A stretch of 64,000 nucleotides of DNA. It comes from Vitreoscilla filiformis. GTDB taxonomy: Bacteria; Pseudomonadota; Gammaproteobacteria; Burkholderiales; Burkholderiaceae_C. The translations under genes and the position numbers were made by a program. The stretch lies in assembly GCF_002222655.1 (NCBI RefSeq), contig NZ_CP022423.1, positions 682,001 to 746,000 of the forward strand, in the 5' to 3' direction. This document shows, one piece after another, positions 43,048-52,779 of the stretch (positions are counted from its first letter, which is position 1; each line of letters starts with the position of its first letter). The notes below the pieces were generated by a model. The model was not told the origin of the DNA. It saw only the letters and a program-made list of their open reading frames with translations, and made no database searches.

Positions 43048-43518
43048 GCTTGCAGCCGCTGCAGCCCGCCCTAGCCGGTGCCGAAGGAGACTCTTCAAAA
43101 TCTCATGCGACCACACATTGCCACGGATAAGAACAATACAAATCAACAACTTAGTGATAGGCCATCGAATACTGCTATCTGTGATGATCTCCGTCTGTCG
43201 GGACGCTCGCAGCGTACAACTCTGGGTGCCGTATGCCTGCACCTTGGTTTGCGTGAGGTCATGCTGAGTGGGGCCCTCCTGGGCCCAAGTTGACCGTGCG
43301 GTACCCCATTAGGTAACCACACTGGCCCGTTCCATGGCCTTCCGGGTTCTCTAAAAGCATCTTCAGGTAACTAACGATCGCATCACTGGCTGGGGGCTGG
43401 GATACGTGGCGGTGGAGTGCCCTAGCGCAAGTGTGCTAACCTTATCGACTGGCTAAACGTACACCTAAATCTAAGGGGGCGCTCCTGCTGTGAGTGCCAA
43501 GGCAGCAGGAGGTTCATC
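43048..43518. other. Non-coding border region before gmd
   Basis: I see no convincing gene here. The stretch shifts from GC-rich to average composition and probably holds the promoter of the gmd-fcl genes. An AGGAGG site at 43507-43512 serves the TTG start of gmd. A sequence GGCGGTGGAGTG near 43410 is similar to, but not the same as, the ops element of RfaH-type regulation. Confidence 0.5.
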
Positions 43519-44640
43519 TTGACCAAGCGAGCATTGATCACTGGTATTACTGGGCAGGACGGCTCTTATTTAGCAGAATTCTTGCTAGAAAAAGGGTATC
43601 AGGTGCATGGTATTAAGCGCCGTACCTCCGGATTTAATACGGCTCGCATAGATCATATTTACCAAGACCCTCATCAGCCACACGCTCGGTTTAAACTTCA
43701 TTACGGTGATTTAACGGACGCATCCAATCTTATTCGTACGCTTGCAGAAGTACAGCCTGACGAAGTTTATAACTTAGGGGCACAAAGCCATGTCGCTGTG
43801 AGCTTTGCTTCGCCAGATTACACAGCCGATGTCTGTGCATTAGGTACGCTGCGCCTGCTAGAAGGGATTCGATTCTTGGGTCTCAGCAACAAGACGCGGT
43901 TTTACCAAGCGTCTACTTCTGAGCTGTATGGGTTGGTGCAAGAGACTCCACAAAAAGAAAGCACCCCCTTTTATCCACGCAGCCCTTACGCTGTGGCCAA
44001 ACTCTACGCTTACTGGATCACAGTTAACTATCGCGAGGTCTATGGCATGTACGCTTGTAACGGCGTATTGTTTAACCATGAATCTGCCCGCCGGGGGGAG
44101 ACTTTTGTTACACGCAAGATTACGCGCGGTCTGGCTAATATTGCCGTTGGCCTAGAAGAGTGCCTTTATTTAGGTAATATGAGTGCTTTGCGCGATTGGG
44201 GCCATGCCAAAGACTATGTGCGCATGCAGTGGATGATGTTGCAACAGGATCGCCCTGAAGACTATGTAATTGCGACTGGTGTGCAGTATTCTGTACGCGA
44301 TTTTGTGCGCATGAGTGCGGCTGAGTTAGGTATCTCCCTAGAGTTTAAAGGGCAAGGTGCAGACGAAGTTGCTGTGGTAGCCGACGTGTGTGGCAACAAA
44401 GCGCCGGCTATTAAGCTCGGTCAAGTGGTGGTGAGGGTCGATCCACGGTATTACCGTCCCACTGAAGTAGATACTCTATTGGGAGATCCTACGAAAGCAC
44501 GTGAAAATCTGGGTTGGATCCCTCAGATTACCTTGGCTAGTATGGTGAATGAAATGGTGGCGGCCGATCTGGAGATCGCTCGCCGCGAAGCACTTTTGCG
44601 CCAGCATGGCTACGCTACGCCTGTACCCAAGGAGATTTAG
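43519..44640 (+). CDS. gmd: GDP-mannose 4,6-dehydratase
   Basis: The 373-residue enzyme shows the nucleotide-binding motif [13 protein letters not shown] and the catalytic Tyr-Lys pair in [15 protein letters not shown], with the family [16 protein letters not shown] segment. It converts GDP-mannose to GDP-4-keto-6-deoxymannose, the first step to GDP-L-fucose. It starts with TTG after a strong AGGAGG. Its GC content is lower than that of the flanking host genes. Confidence 0.97.
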   Translation: MTKRALITGITGQDGSYLAEFLLEKGYQVHGIKRRTSGFNTARIDHIYQDPHQPHARFKLHYGDLTDASNLIRTLAEVQPDEVYNLGAQSHVAVSFASPDYTADVCALGTLRLLEGIRFLGLSNKTRFYQASTSELYGLVQETPQKESTPFYPRSPYAVAKLYAYWITVNYREVYGMYACNGVLFNHESARRGETFVTRKITRGLANIAVGLEECLYLGNMSALRDWGHAKDYVRMQWMMLQQDRPEDYVIATGVQYSVRDFVRMSAAELGISLEFKGQGADEVAVVADVCGNKAPAIKLGQVVVRVDPRYYRPTEVDTLLGDPTKARENLGWIPQITLASMVNEMVAADLEIARREALLRQHGYATPVPKEI

Positions 44641-44643
44641 CCC

Positions 44644-45624
44644 ATGAGTGTTGATATTCGTCATCAGCGTATCTTCGTGGCTGGTCACCGCGGGATGGTA
44701 GGGCAAGCCATCGTGCGTCGGCTGCAAAAAATGGGCTACACGCAAGTAGTTACTCGCAGCCATGCTGAGCTGGATTTGACTCGTCAAGCTGAAGTGGAGT
44801 CTTTTTTTGCCCAAGAGCATATTCAAGCTGTCATATTAGCAGCAGCAAAAGTGGGTGGGATTTATGCCAACGCCACTTATCCAGCAGAATTCATACTGCA
44901 AAATCTCCAAATTGCATGCAATGTGGTATCTGCTTCGCACCAAGCAGGTGTGCAACGATTGCTTTTTCTCGGTTCTTCTTGTATTTACCCTAAAATAGCG
45001 CAGCAACCTCTCACTGAAGCAGCGCTGCTTACTGGAGTTTTGGAGCCGACTAACGAGCCTTATGCGATGGCTAAGATAGCTGGTATCAAGCTGTGCGAAA
45101 GCTTCAACCGGCAGTATGGACGTGATTACCGCAGCGTCATGCCCACCAATCTCTATGGACCGGGCGATAACTTTCACCCTGATAATTCGCACGTCGTCCC
45201 GGCGCTATTAAGGCGTTTTCACGATGCCGTTCAAGCCGGCGATGCCCAGGTGGTCGTGTGGGGGAGCGGAACCCCAAAGCGCGAGTTCTTGCATGTAGAC
45301 GATATGGCCGCCGCCAGTGTGTTCGTTCACGAGCTTGATGGGGTTACTTACCGTGCCAACACCACACCTATGCTTTCGCATATCAACGTGGGTATCGGTG
45401 TAGATTGTACGATTCGCGAATTAGCGCTCACCGTAGCCAAAGTCACCGGCTTCCAGGGTGAAGTGGTGTTTGATGTTACTAAACCTGATGGCACGCCACG
45501 CAAGCTGATGGATGTCTCCCGTCTAACCGCTATGGGGTGGCAGGCAAGCATCGGCCTAGAAGATGGTTTGCGTGATACCTACGCGTGGTTTCTGGCCCAT
45601 CAGGGTAAATTTAGAAGTAAGTGA
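44644..45624 (+). CDS. fcl: GDP-L-fucose synthase
   Basis: The 326-residue enzyme has the NADP motif [14 protein letters not shown], the SSCIYP segment and the Tyr-Lys pair [16 protein letters not shown]. It completes GDP-L-fucose synthesis (epimerisation and reduction). It lies 3 bp after gmd, so the two are one operon. Confidence 0.97.
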   Translation: MSVDIRHQRIFVAGHRGMVGQAIVRRLQKMGYTQVVTRSHAELDLTRQAEVESFFAQEHIQAVILAAAKVGGIYANATYPAEFILQNLQIACNVVSASHQAGVQRLLFLGSSCIYPKIAQQPLTEAALLTGVLEPTNEPYAMAKIAGIKLCESFNRQYGRDYRSVMPTNLYGPGDNFHPDNSHVVPALLRRFHDAVQAGDAQVVVWGSGTPKREFLHVDDMAAASVFVHELDGVTYRANTTPMLSHINVGIGVDCTIRELALTVAKVTGFQGEVVFDVTKPDGTPRKLMDVSRLTAMGWQASIGLEDGLRDTYAWFLAHQGKFRSK

Positions 45625-45900
45625 AATAATATCTGATATGCTAGATCAATGGCCTAGCATTCACTCCACCACCAATATGGTATTTGCTGAAATTTATGAG
45701 TGATGCTCTGAAAAGCTCCCGCTTCAGCAGAACATCCAAAGTAAGTATATAGTATTAAATTTAACGATCAGCTATTGGAGTAAGTAGTACAGCTTGGCGT
45801 TGTTGCGCCAATACAAAACTGTTCGGTGCATCTTAAAAAAACCAGCAGTAGTATTAAATCTTCCAAAGTTGGTTGAGTTGAGCGATCCTAATAAACTAAT
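45625..45900. other. AT-rich intergenic stretch with a hairpin
   Basis: ATGCTAG (45638-45644) pairs with CTAGCAT (45654-45660), a possible weak terminator for gmd-fcl. The rest is AT-rich, holds no gene, and probably contains the promoter of the following glycosyltransferase gene. A GCGTTGTTGCGCCAATA sequence near 45797 looks like the end of a lost insertion sequence, but nothing more of it remains. Confidence 0.4.
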
Positions 45901-47835
45901 ATGACCATTCGTGTAGCGCATCTAACCCACAACGCGCAAGGTGGTGCCGGACGTGCGGCCTTGCGCGCTCGCGACGCTTGCCGGGCCGCTGGCATGGTAA
46001 GCGAGGTTTTCTGTGTAGACGGTGCTGAAAAGAACCCGGAATTGATTCAGCCGAAGTGGCTGCGCAACAGTCCTGATTCGACCAGCCGCTACCAAGATTT
46101 CATGTTTAACCAAGTGCAGTGGGGTGACATTGCTGCACACCGGCGTGGCACTTCGAACACATTACTGTCGCAGCCGTATCCGGGCATGGATGTGTTGTCG
46201 CTCAACGCGCTCAACACTTTTGATGTGTTGCACATGCACTGGACGACTTGGACGGTCACGCCGCCCGACATTCGCCGATGGCTAGATGCTGGGCGCGCCC
46301 TGGTGTGGACTCTGCATGATGCCTGGCCCATGACTGGTGGTTGCCACTACCCCTCGGGTTGCAAGCAATACCTGAGTGAATGCATTGTTTGTCCGCAGCT
46401 TAGCGATGCCTACAGTGTAGTGCCCAACGCCTTTGCTGATAAGCTTCACCAGTACGGTAACGATCCACGTTTGCAGATCATTGCTCCATCTCAATGGTTG
46501 GCTGACGAAGCCCGACACAGCCGTATTTTCGCTCAAACACCGGTTCACCACATCGAAAATCCCATCGAGTTAGATGTATTTGTTCCCCGTGATAATCGAT
46601 CCCAACTGCGGGCTGAGCTGGGATTTACCGATGCCGATGTTGTACTGCTGTTTGGCAATCATCTGAACGAAGAAATCCGCAAAGGTGGGGACGTGCTGCG
46701 CAAAGCGTTGGCCGAGCTGCTGGAATCAGAGGAGGTTATGGCGCGTTGGCGGGCTCGGGGACTGCAACCAGCCATGCTGACCTTTGGCACGCCGATTGAT
46801 TTGGGTGTCGCCACTCACAGCATTAAAACGATGTCGCTTGATAGCGTGCGTGATGATAAGGTGCTGGTTGACTTGTTTAACGTGGCTGATGTGCTGTGCT
46901 TTCCTTCGTTGGAAGACAACTATCCCAACACGGTGGTGGAAGCTGCCGCTTGTGGCACACCCTCCATCGTGTTTCGAACGGGTGGTATGGCTGCTATGGT
47001 GGAGCATGGTCGCACTGGTCTGGTGGTCGACCAGGTGGGTGATGCTCGTGCGCTTGCCGCAGCCATCGACCATTTCGTTGAGAACCACTTTTCCGACGTT
47101 GGCATGCGCCAGAGCTGTCGTGCGCAGTGCGAATTGCGTAATGCACCAGTTACGGTGGGTAGGCGATTTGGCATCGTCTACGAGCAAGCATTGGCGGCAA
47201 AGGGTATTGCTCCGTCGCCGCTGATTACGCCCCAAGGCACTTCATCTACCGGGGGCATCAGTGCTACGGCCAAGGCCGTGTATCAGCTTTCTACCGTTCG
47301 TGTCAGTCCTCAAGTAGGCGCCGACTTCTTGCGCCACCCGCTCAACCGCCGAATAGCTCAGTTGGCACAAGTCGAGCAGGCTACCGCGGATGTGGTGCTG
47401 GCCACCACCCAGAAGATGGCACCTTCGCCAACCCGCGAAGGTAGAGTCTCGGTGGCACTGGCATCATCGTTGCATGCTCACCATGCTGGGTATGCTGGGC
47501 CTTATCAGTTTGCGCGGCACCTGGATTGTGAGCGTTTTGAGTTGCGGCACTACCGTACGCCATTGGGCGATGGCCTCGTGGGCTCGAACTCTGCGGCTGA
47601 GCGAGCGCGCAAGTTTGGTCACATATTGGGCTTAGAAGGCTACGCCAATCAACCCAATGCAATGCTCACTGAATTCGACATGCTGGTTGACTTGCTGAGT
47701 ACGCGTTACGATGTAGTCCACTTCCTTGATGGTGAGTTGTGTGGTTGGCTGCTACCACGCGCAGCGCGGCAACTGCTGGGCGATAAAGCTCCGGCTGTAG
47801 TGATGAGCCTCTGCATCAACCGCCTGATTTGCTGA
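45901..47835 (+). CDS. Glycosyltransferase, first part of a frameshifted double enzyme
   Basis: Residues 1 to about 430 are a complete GT4-type (GT-B) enzyme with the WcaC-like WTLHDAWPMTGGCHYPSGCK segment, a second Cys pair (CIVCPQL) and the FPSLEDNYPNTVVEAAACGT nucleotide-sugar loop. From about 505 a second GT-B N-terminal domain begins (REGRVSVALASSLHAHHAGY). The frame stops at 47835 in the middle of this domain; the -1 frame continues as HQPPDLLSRMITLERLADID. A one-base loss near 47805 explains the break. The intact protein would have about 880 residues. Confidence 0.85.
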   Translation: MTIRVAHLTHNAQGGAGRAALRARDACRAAGMVSEVFCVDGAEKNPELIQPKWLRNSPDSTSRYQDFMFNQVQWGDIAAHRRGTSNTLLSQPYPGMDVLSLNALNTFDVLHMHWTTWTVTPPDIRRWLDAGRALVWTLHDAWPMTGGCHYPSGCKQYLSECIVCPQLSDAYSVVPNAFADKLHQYGNDPRLQIIAPSQWLADEARHSRIFAQTPVHHIENPIELDVFVPRDNRSQLRAELGFTDADVVLLFGNHLNEEIRKGGDVLRKALAELLESEEVMARWRARGLQPAMLTFGTPIDLGVATHSIKTMSLDSVRDDKVLVDLFNVADVLCFPSLEDNYPNTVVEAAACGTPSIVFRTGGMAAMVEHGRTGLVVDQVGDARALAAAIDHFVENHFSDVGMRQSCRAQCELRNAPVTVGRRFGIVYEQALAAKGIAPSPLITPQGTSSTGGISATAKAVYQLSTVRVSPQVGADFLRHPLNRRIAQLAQVEQATADVVLATTQKMAPSPTREGRVSVALASSLHAHHAGYAGPYQFARHLDCERFELRHYRTPLGDGLVGSNSAAERARKFGHILGLEGYANQPNAMLTEFDMLVDLLSTRYDVVHFLDGELCGWLLPRAARQLLGDKAPAVVMSLCINRLIC

Positions 47836-48554
47836 GTCGCATGATTACCTTAGAGCGCTTAGCAGATATTGACATAGTGCTGGCTTTGTGCGACGACCAA
47901 GCCAATTTTTTGCGTGAATATGCTCCTAGCGTGCAGGTACGGATAGTGCCTCACGGCGTTTCCACTGAATTCTTCACACCCGAATTGGCACGTGCCCGCG
48001 AATTTCTCACACCGAATGAGCGCCCCTTCCGACTGTTGGGGGTAGGCCATTGGTTGCGTGACTATCCCATGGCTTTGAAGGCGGTTGCACAGCTTAATGC
48101 TTTGGGCATGCCTTGTGAGTACACGATCATTTGCCACAACTTCCCGGCTGGACTGGAACTGCCTTCCAATGTGCGAGTGGTGTCGGGTCTTTCGGACGAT
48201 GCGTTGCTGGCCAGTTACCATCAGGCCGATGCGCTGCTGCTGCCTATGCGCAGTGCTACTGCCAACAACGCAGTTTTAGAATCCATGGCTTCAGGACTGC
48301 CGGTTTTTACCACCGATGTGGGTGGTATTGCAGAAATGACAGATGGTGCTGCCTTTTTGGCGCCTGCGGGTGATGCCCAGGCCCTGGCTTTGGGTATCCA
48401 TCATGCAGCTTACCATCCGAAAATCCGCCAAGAAATGATACAGGCTGGTTTGAAGCGTGCTCAGAGTTTGAACTGGAGCAGGGTAGCCCGTCAGCTCGAG
48501 GCCGTCTATCACGAGGCAATCACTTGCAAGGAGCGCCGCCATGCTGGACGTTGA
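47829..48554 (+). CDS. Glycosyltransferase, second part of the frameshifted double enzyme
   Basis: This 241-residue frame is the C-terminal half of a GT4-type enzyme: donor-site segments LLGVGHWLRDYPMALKAVAQ, and SATANNAVLESMASGLPVFT with the acidic EX7E-like loop. It has no N-terminal acceptor domain of its own; that lies in the preceding frame. It could still be made by reinitiation at ATG 47841, but a truncated GT-B half is unlikely to work alone. Confidence 0.8.
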   Translation: MLSRMITLERLADIDIVLALCDDQANFLREYAPSVQVRIVPHGVSTEFFTPELARAREFLTPNERPFRLLGVGHWLRDYPMALKAVAQLNALGMPCEYTIICHNFPAGLELPSNVRVVSGLSDDALLASYHQADALLLPMRSATANNAVLESMASGLPVFTTDVGGIAEMTDGAAFLAPAGDAQALALGIHHAAYHPKIRQEMIQAGLKRAQSLNWSRVARQLEAVYHEAITCKERRHAGR

Positions 48555-49146
48555 TTCATTGACGCTGCTTCTAGCTGATACTGATTGGACTGCGTCTCCC
48601 TCTTGCGAAGACACTTGGCAGATTGATCTCGGTTCTGCTTTGGCTCGGTTGCCTACCGGCCAGCGTCTGCGACTGAGTTTACTTGGTGGTATTCAGCGCT
48701 TGAGCTGGAGTTCGGCCAGTACCCATGGTGAACTGACTCAATGGTCCGGAATCCAAATGCTCCAAGGTTCGATTCCACTGGAGCCGAGTTCAGGAACTCC
48801 GGTGATACTTGTGCTGAGGGTAAAAGCTAAGAATCCGCCGCTAGTTACTTATGTGCATGTTGTACGTGGTGGTCACGGTGTTAGTAGCGAGACCTTGCCA
48901 TGCGCTCGGCGATCGACAGCGGCAGTTGTGTCGTCACCATTGAGCGTTGATGACCTTCTCGCGATGACTCTCGATGCCTCTGATCCCGCATTAATAGAGA
49001 ACATTGCCCGGGCACTGTTAGTTAACGATTCTTCTAACGTTTGCCGCTTACAGATACTACAGTTGCTCGCTCGAGTAGCCTACAACTGTACACCTGATGG
49101 GTTGATTGATCTCATGGCGCATCTTGGTTCTGGCAGTAGAAACTAA
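48541..49146 (+). CDS. Unknown protein of the sugar island
   Basis: The 201-residue frame begins LDVDSLTLLLADTDWTASPS after an AAGGAG site and overlaps the previous gene by 14 bp. The first 110 residues are beta-rich (LRLSLLGGIQRLSWSSASTH), the rest helical (LLAMTLDASDPALIENIARA). No signal peptide or membrane segment. I do not recognise it; the position suggests a helper for the neighbouring glycosyltransferases. Confidence 0.6.
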   Translation: MLDVDSLTLLLADTDWTASPSCEDTWQIDLGSALARLPTGQRLRLSLLGGIQRLSWSSASTHGELTQWSGIQMLQGSIPLEPSSGTPVILVLRVKAKNPPLVTYVHVVRGGHGVSSETLPCARRSTAAVVSSPLSVDDLLAMTLDASDPALIENIARALLVNDSSNVCRLQILQLLARVAYNCTPDGLIDLMAHLGSGSRN

Positions 49147-49150
49147 TATT

Positions 49151-51727
49151 ATGAAACTTGTCATTTGTGATCCTAATCTTGAAAGTACCAGTGGGCATCA
49201 TTGGTTTTTCGATTTATCTATTGCTGAAGGGGCAGCAGCACGTGGCATCCAGGTCACTATTCTAGCAAACTACAAGTTTCAAGCTGGACGCGTTGGGTCC
49301 GCTGAAGTAATTAATATATTCCACCACAGTTGCTACGAGCGCCGTTCGTGTGATCCTGTGAGCGGTGAGCACGATGACTTTTGTTACTTCAACGATTCGT
49401 TGTACGAAGATCTTCTACAGCTGCCACTTGCACTTTTTGGCACTGACACGTTAGTGCTTTTTCCTACCATCAACCAGCGGCATCTGTACGGGGCTGTTCG
49501 GTGGATGAAAGATTTTCCAGCAGAGCAGGCCCCCACCTTTGTTGTGTACTTAATGCTGCCTTCTGGTATTGAGCTGAAGGCATTTGATGCTGACGATTTC
49601 GATGTAATCGATGCAATGACTGCATTGCAGTATCGCTTGGCTTTCGATTTGGCTCGTCAAGCTGGTTCACGTATTCATTTTTTTGGTACTGGGTTGAGTC
49701 ACTCTCGCGAGTTCAGTTTGCTATCGCGCCAGACAATCGACGCCCACCCTGTGGTACTCAGTGGAATGACTGAGTTAGACAAAAAAAATGAGCGTGCTGC
49801 TGGTGAATTCCGTACGGCGTTGCTCTTTATGGGTGATGCCAAAGAGGACAAGGGATTTCACTATTTGCCGGCATTGGTAGAGGCGCTGACGCGGAAGTAT
49901 CCCGACTGGCACTTTGTTGTTCACGCTAATTGTCAGCGAGCTTGGGGTATTTGCTTAGATATTCACAAGGTATTGGTGGGGCTGAATAACTCACTAGAAA
50001 ACTTCGAGCTGCACGATAAATTCGTGACTTCTGATGAGTATGCGGAGTTGTTATCTCAGGCTGATTTGGTGGTTGCACCTTATTCGCCCCAGGAGTACTG
50101 GCGTAAGTCTTCTGGCGTGGTTTGGGAAGCCATCTGGTGTGGCGTCCCTGTGGTTGTTCCTAGAAAAACGTGGCTGGAATTAGAGTTGGGTCTTTGGGAC
50201 GGGGATGGTGAATGCTACGACGAATGGACGGCCTCTGATATCGAAGATGCCGTTCATCGTCTTGTTAACCGTTTGGATTTTGCAACCCACAATGCAGAAG
50301 TCGCTAGTAAGGCATTCCGCCGTCGCAATACGCTGCGCTTGTTGATTAATCAACTCAGCGATGTATGGATGAGGCGTATGTCGCTGAGTATGGTATCAAA
50401 AACATTTGCTACCGAAGTGGTTGTGCCTCTGGATACCCATCTAAACAGTAACGGCTGGCATCCTTATGAGTCTTACGAGGGAACCATCGTACGCTGGACA
50501 CAACAGCAGATTGTGTCAGATGTTAGATTGGATCCTAACGCTTCTTGGCGGTTTACGTTTGAGGGCTTGAGTATGATGGGTGACGACCAGATTACTCGTG
50601 CTTCAATCACCGGAGATGGGCGGACGGTAAGTGAGCTGGTGGCACAATTGATGCCGGCTGGCAGTAATCCGCGCTGGCGAATCCAGGGTTTGCTGGGGCC
50701 ATCTCGTACATCTAGTGCAACTACCCGGATAGTAATGAAGCTTCCCTACGTTCGTCGTCCGGATGGAGGAGTGGACGTTCGCGAATTGGGTGTCCTATTC
50801 AGTGCTCCAATGCGCTTTATGCGTAGCGCTGAAGGTTCTTCGCGGATAGTGGTGGGGCATCCTTTGGTGGAATTCGTGGATGGCGGCACCTTGCGCACTG
50901 TGGATCAGGCGGATGTAGGCTATACGGTGAAGGAGTGGGCTGCAGCCAACGTTGCGGTGGATCCTACTCGTGCGCTGCATGTGTGTGCGGAAGTCAGTGT
51001 CAGTGCGTCGTCGGTGCGATCGTTGCAATGCAGCGTGAATGGCGTACAGGCAGCCCAGAGTGTTAGTGCCCTTAGCCCTGAGCGTTTGCTGGTGGTGTGG
51101 CATGTGCCGGCCACTGTGGTGCGCAGTGGTGGTCACCGAGCTACCCTGGTTTTCGTTCACTTAACACCGGATGAAAATGGCATCACATTGTATGGCCCGC
51201 CCTATGCTTGCCCAGTTCTAGAATCTGATATTACAATCGATTCAACCGTGGCGGCACTAGGTTCTGCTTTTACTGTTCCCGAGGCGGTTCGTGCACCAGA
51301 GAATGGAATTATTAAATTTACTGGTAGCGATGCACGACCCTACATGAAGGATGGTTGGAGTTACGACGAACCGGATCATGTGTGGATGCTGGGCCCTAAG
51401 GCTACTCTAGCTGTTAACATGGCTAGTTTTCAAGGGGTTTCTGCTATTCAGCTGAAATTGGATGTACTTACACTGGGTGATGTCGAGGTGCGCAACGGCA
51501 GGCTCGCAGTTCTCATCAATGAAATATCGATTGGTGAGATTCAACTTAGTACATTGCGCGCCGAGCATATCTTGGAGTTTAGTCCTGAGCTGCTAGATTC
51601 AGCAGGTAGTGCGTTGATCACCTTCATTTCGAGCATTAGCGTGCAGCCCGAACGAGATCAGAGAGTACTGGCGGCATCGTTCTACTCAGTGACATTGCTT
51701 GCTGATAAGGGTTTGGCAGCACAGTAG
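49151..51727 (+). CDS. Large glycosyltransferase with C-terminal beta domains
   Basis: The 858-residue protein starts KLVICDPNLESTSGHHWFFD, a GT-B-like N-terminus, and has a donor-binding half around residues 215-370 with LLFMGDAKEDKGFHYLPALV, FVTSDEYAELLSQADLVVAP and YSPQEYWRKSSGVVWEAIWC. About 450 further residues form beta-rich domains without a recognisable family. The fusion is unusual; the extra part may bind the growing polysaccharide. Acceptor and sugar are unknown. Confidence 0.75.
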   Translation: MKLVICDPNLESTSGHHWFFDLSIAEGAAARGIQVTILANYKFQAGRVGSAEVINIFHHSCYERRSCDPVSGEHDDFCYFNDSLYEDLLQLPLALFGTDTLVLFPTINQRHLYGAVRWMKDFPAEQAPTFVVYLMLPSGIELKAFDADDFDVIDAMTALQYRLAFDLARQAGSRIHFFGTGLSHSREFSLLSRQTIDAHPVVLSGMTELDKKNERAAGEFRTALLFMGDAKEDKGFHYLPALVEALTRKYPDWHFVVHANCQRAWGICLDIHKVLVGLNNSLENFELHDKFVTSDEYAELLSQADLVVAPYSPQEYWRKSSGVVWEAIWCGVPVVVPRKTWLELELGLWDGDGECYDEWTASDIEDAVHRLVNRLDFATHNAEVASKAFRRRNTLRLLINQLSDVWMRRMSLSMVSKTFATEVVVPLDTHLNSNGWHPYESYEGTIVRWTQQQIVSDVRLDPNASWRFTFEGLSMMGDDQITRASITGDGRTVSELVAQLMPAGSNPRWRIQGLLGPSRTSSATTRIVMKLPYVRRPDGGVDVRELGVLFSAPMRFMRSAEGSSRIVVGHPLVEFVDGGTLRTVDQADVGYTVKEWAAANVAVDPTRALHVCAEVSVSASSVRSLQCSVNGVQAAQSVSALSPERLLVVWHVPATVVRSGGHRATLVFVHLTPDENGITLYGPPYACPVLESDITIDSTVAALGSAFTVPEAVRAPENGIIKFTGSDARPYMKDGWSYDEPDHVWMLGPKATLAVNMASFQGVSAIQLKLDVLTLGDVEVRNGRLAVLINEISIGEIQLSTLRAEHILEFSPELLDSAGSALITFISSISVQPERDQRVLAASFYSVTLLADKGLAAQ

Positions 51728-51755
51728 CACGGTCCACCCGTCGATTACGCCATTG

Positions 51756-51822
51756 GGGGCATAGCTAATGCCCCTCGTCAATGCAGGATGCAGGATGCAG
51801 GAAAAGGGGGTTCCCCCCTTCT
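51756..51822. terminator. Two hairpins and a short ATGCAGG repeat
   Basis: GGGGCAT (51756-51762) pairs with ATGCCCC (51768-51774), just after the glycosyltransferase stop. Three ATGCAGG units follow (51781-51801), then AAGGGGG-TT-CCCCCCTT, another short hairpin. This marks the right edge of the lower-GC island and the end of its rightward transcription; the sulfotransferase on the other side reads toward it. Confidence 0.55.
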
Positions 51823-51910
51823 CTGTGTGGAGATAATAAGACTCGGGATAGCGAAAAGCGCGAGATAGCGGAAGGCACTTCTAGTGCGGCTTGTACGCGG
51901 CACCGGCAGC

Positions 51911-52699
51911 TCAAAACACCCGGCCAAGTTCGGCTACCAGCTCGTCCACCATGGTCTGCATCTCGGCGTAGTTGGTCACCAGCGTGCGCTTGTCGCCCTG
52001 GTTATTGTTGATGCTTGGTTTCACGGTTTGGGTGGGCTCTAGCGCTGGGAAGCGCTGGGCCAGCCACTGTATCAAGGGCTGTTGAACCGAGCCCTGTTCA
52101 TCAAACAAGTCTTCGTAGCTCACCGGATAGACCGGGGTACTGGGCAAAAAAGCGTTGTAGAGGTGGCGCTCACCCAGCAGGATGTTACGTGCCTGCTCCC
52201 GCACCTCAATCCAGTTGGTAGTGATGGCCTCTGGCAGATCCTGGATCTCCAAGTCGTGCCACTTCTGAGTGTGCTGGGCGATCTGTCCGCTGAGCACCTG
52301 CTCAAGCAGATTGCGACGGCTCAAGAATACAAACGCGGCGCCGCGCTGCTCCAGCATGCGCATGAAAAATGGGGCCTCGTGCGCATAGCGCCAGAACGGC
52401 CCCAGCACCTGCCAGGAGTTGAGCTTGACATCAATCAAGGCGTAGCGCTCACCTGCGAGCTGGTCAAGGTCGTTGAGGTAACGCTCGGCCAAGCCGACCG
52501 CGCCAGCGTCGGTGGACATGGCCTGGATGTCAATCACGTTGGTTTTGCACCAGGGCAAAAATGCGCCATTAATCTGCGGGTTGGGCGTGGTGTGAAAGAT
52601 CTCGCTGAAGTTATAAAACACCCCGGTGTCGCTCAAGGCCGTCTGCAAAGCTGTGGTGCCGGAACGTTGGGAGCCGATGATGCACAAGAGTTTTTTCAT
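51911..52699 (-). CDS. Sulfotransferase (PAPS-dependent, Stf0/sulfotransf family)
   Basis: The 262-residue protein starts with the phosphosulfate loop KKLLCIIGSQRSGTTALQTA and has the second PAPS site in FVFLSRRNLLEQVLSGQIAQ. It would transfer sulfate from PAPS to a sugar or lipid. In this locus a sulfated polysaccharide is the likely product. It is transcribed away from the glycosyltransferases to its right. Confidence 0.82.
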   Translation of the reverse strand: MKKLLCIIGSQRSGTTALQTALSDTGVFYNFSEIFHTTPNPQINGAFLPWCKTNVIDIQAMSTDAGAVGLAERYLNDLDQLAGERYALIDVKLNSWQVLGPFWRYAHEAPFFMRMLEQRGAAFVFLSRRNLLEQVLSGQIAQHTQKWHDLEIQDLPEAITTNWIEVREQARNILLGERHLYNAFLPSTPVYPVSYEDLFDEQGSVQQPLIQWLAQRFPALEPTQTVKPSINNNQGDKRTLVTNYAEMQTMVDELVAELGRVF

Positions 52700-52779
52700 A
52701 TCGGGGCGACACCACGTGTCACAACATAAGGAAGAAGTGTGGATTTTATGAAATGGCGCTTAATCCGTCCGTACCTCAT

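Noticed and set aside
42962..43267. Frame with PAARSPQ repeats
   Set aside because: It is only the translation of the CCCGCAG tandem repeat followed by non-coding DNA.
43400..43425. ops element for RfaH control (GGCGGTAGCGTG-like)
   Set aside because: GGCGGTGGAGTG differs at two key bases and lacks the surrounding conserved sequence; it may be chance.
45780..45830. Insertion sequence remnant
   Set aside because: A short GCGTTGTTGCGCCAATA resembles some IS ends, but no transposase fragment or second end is present.
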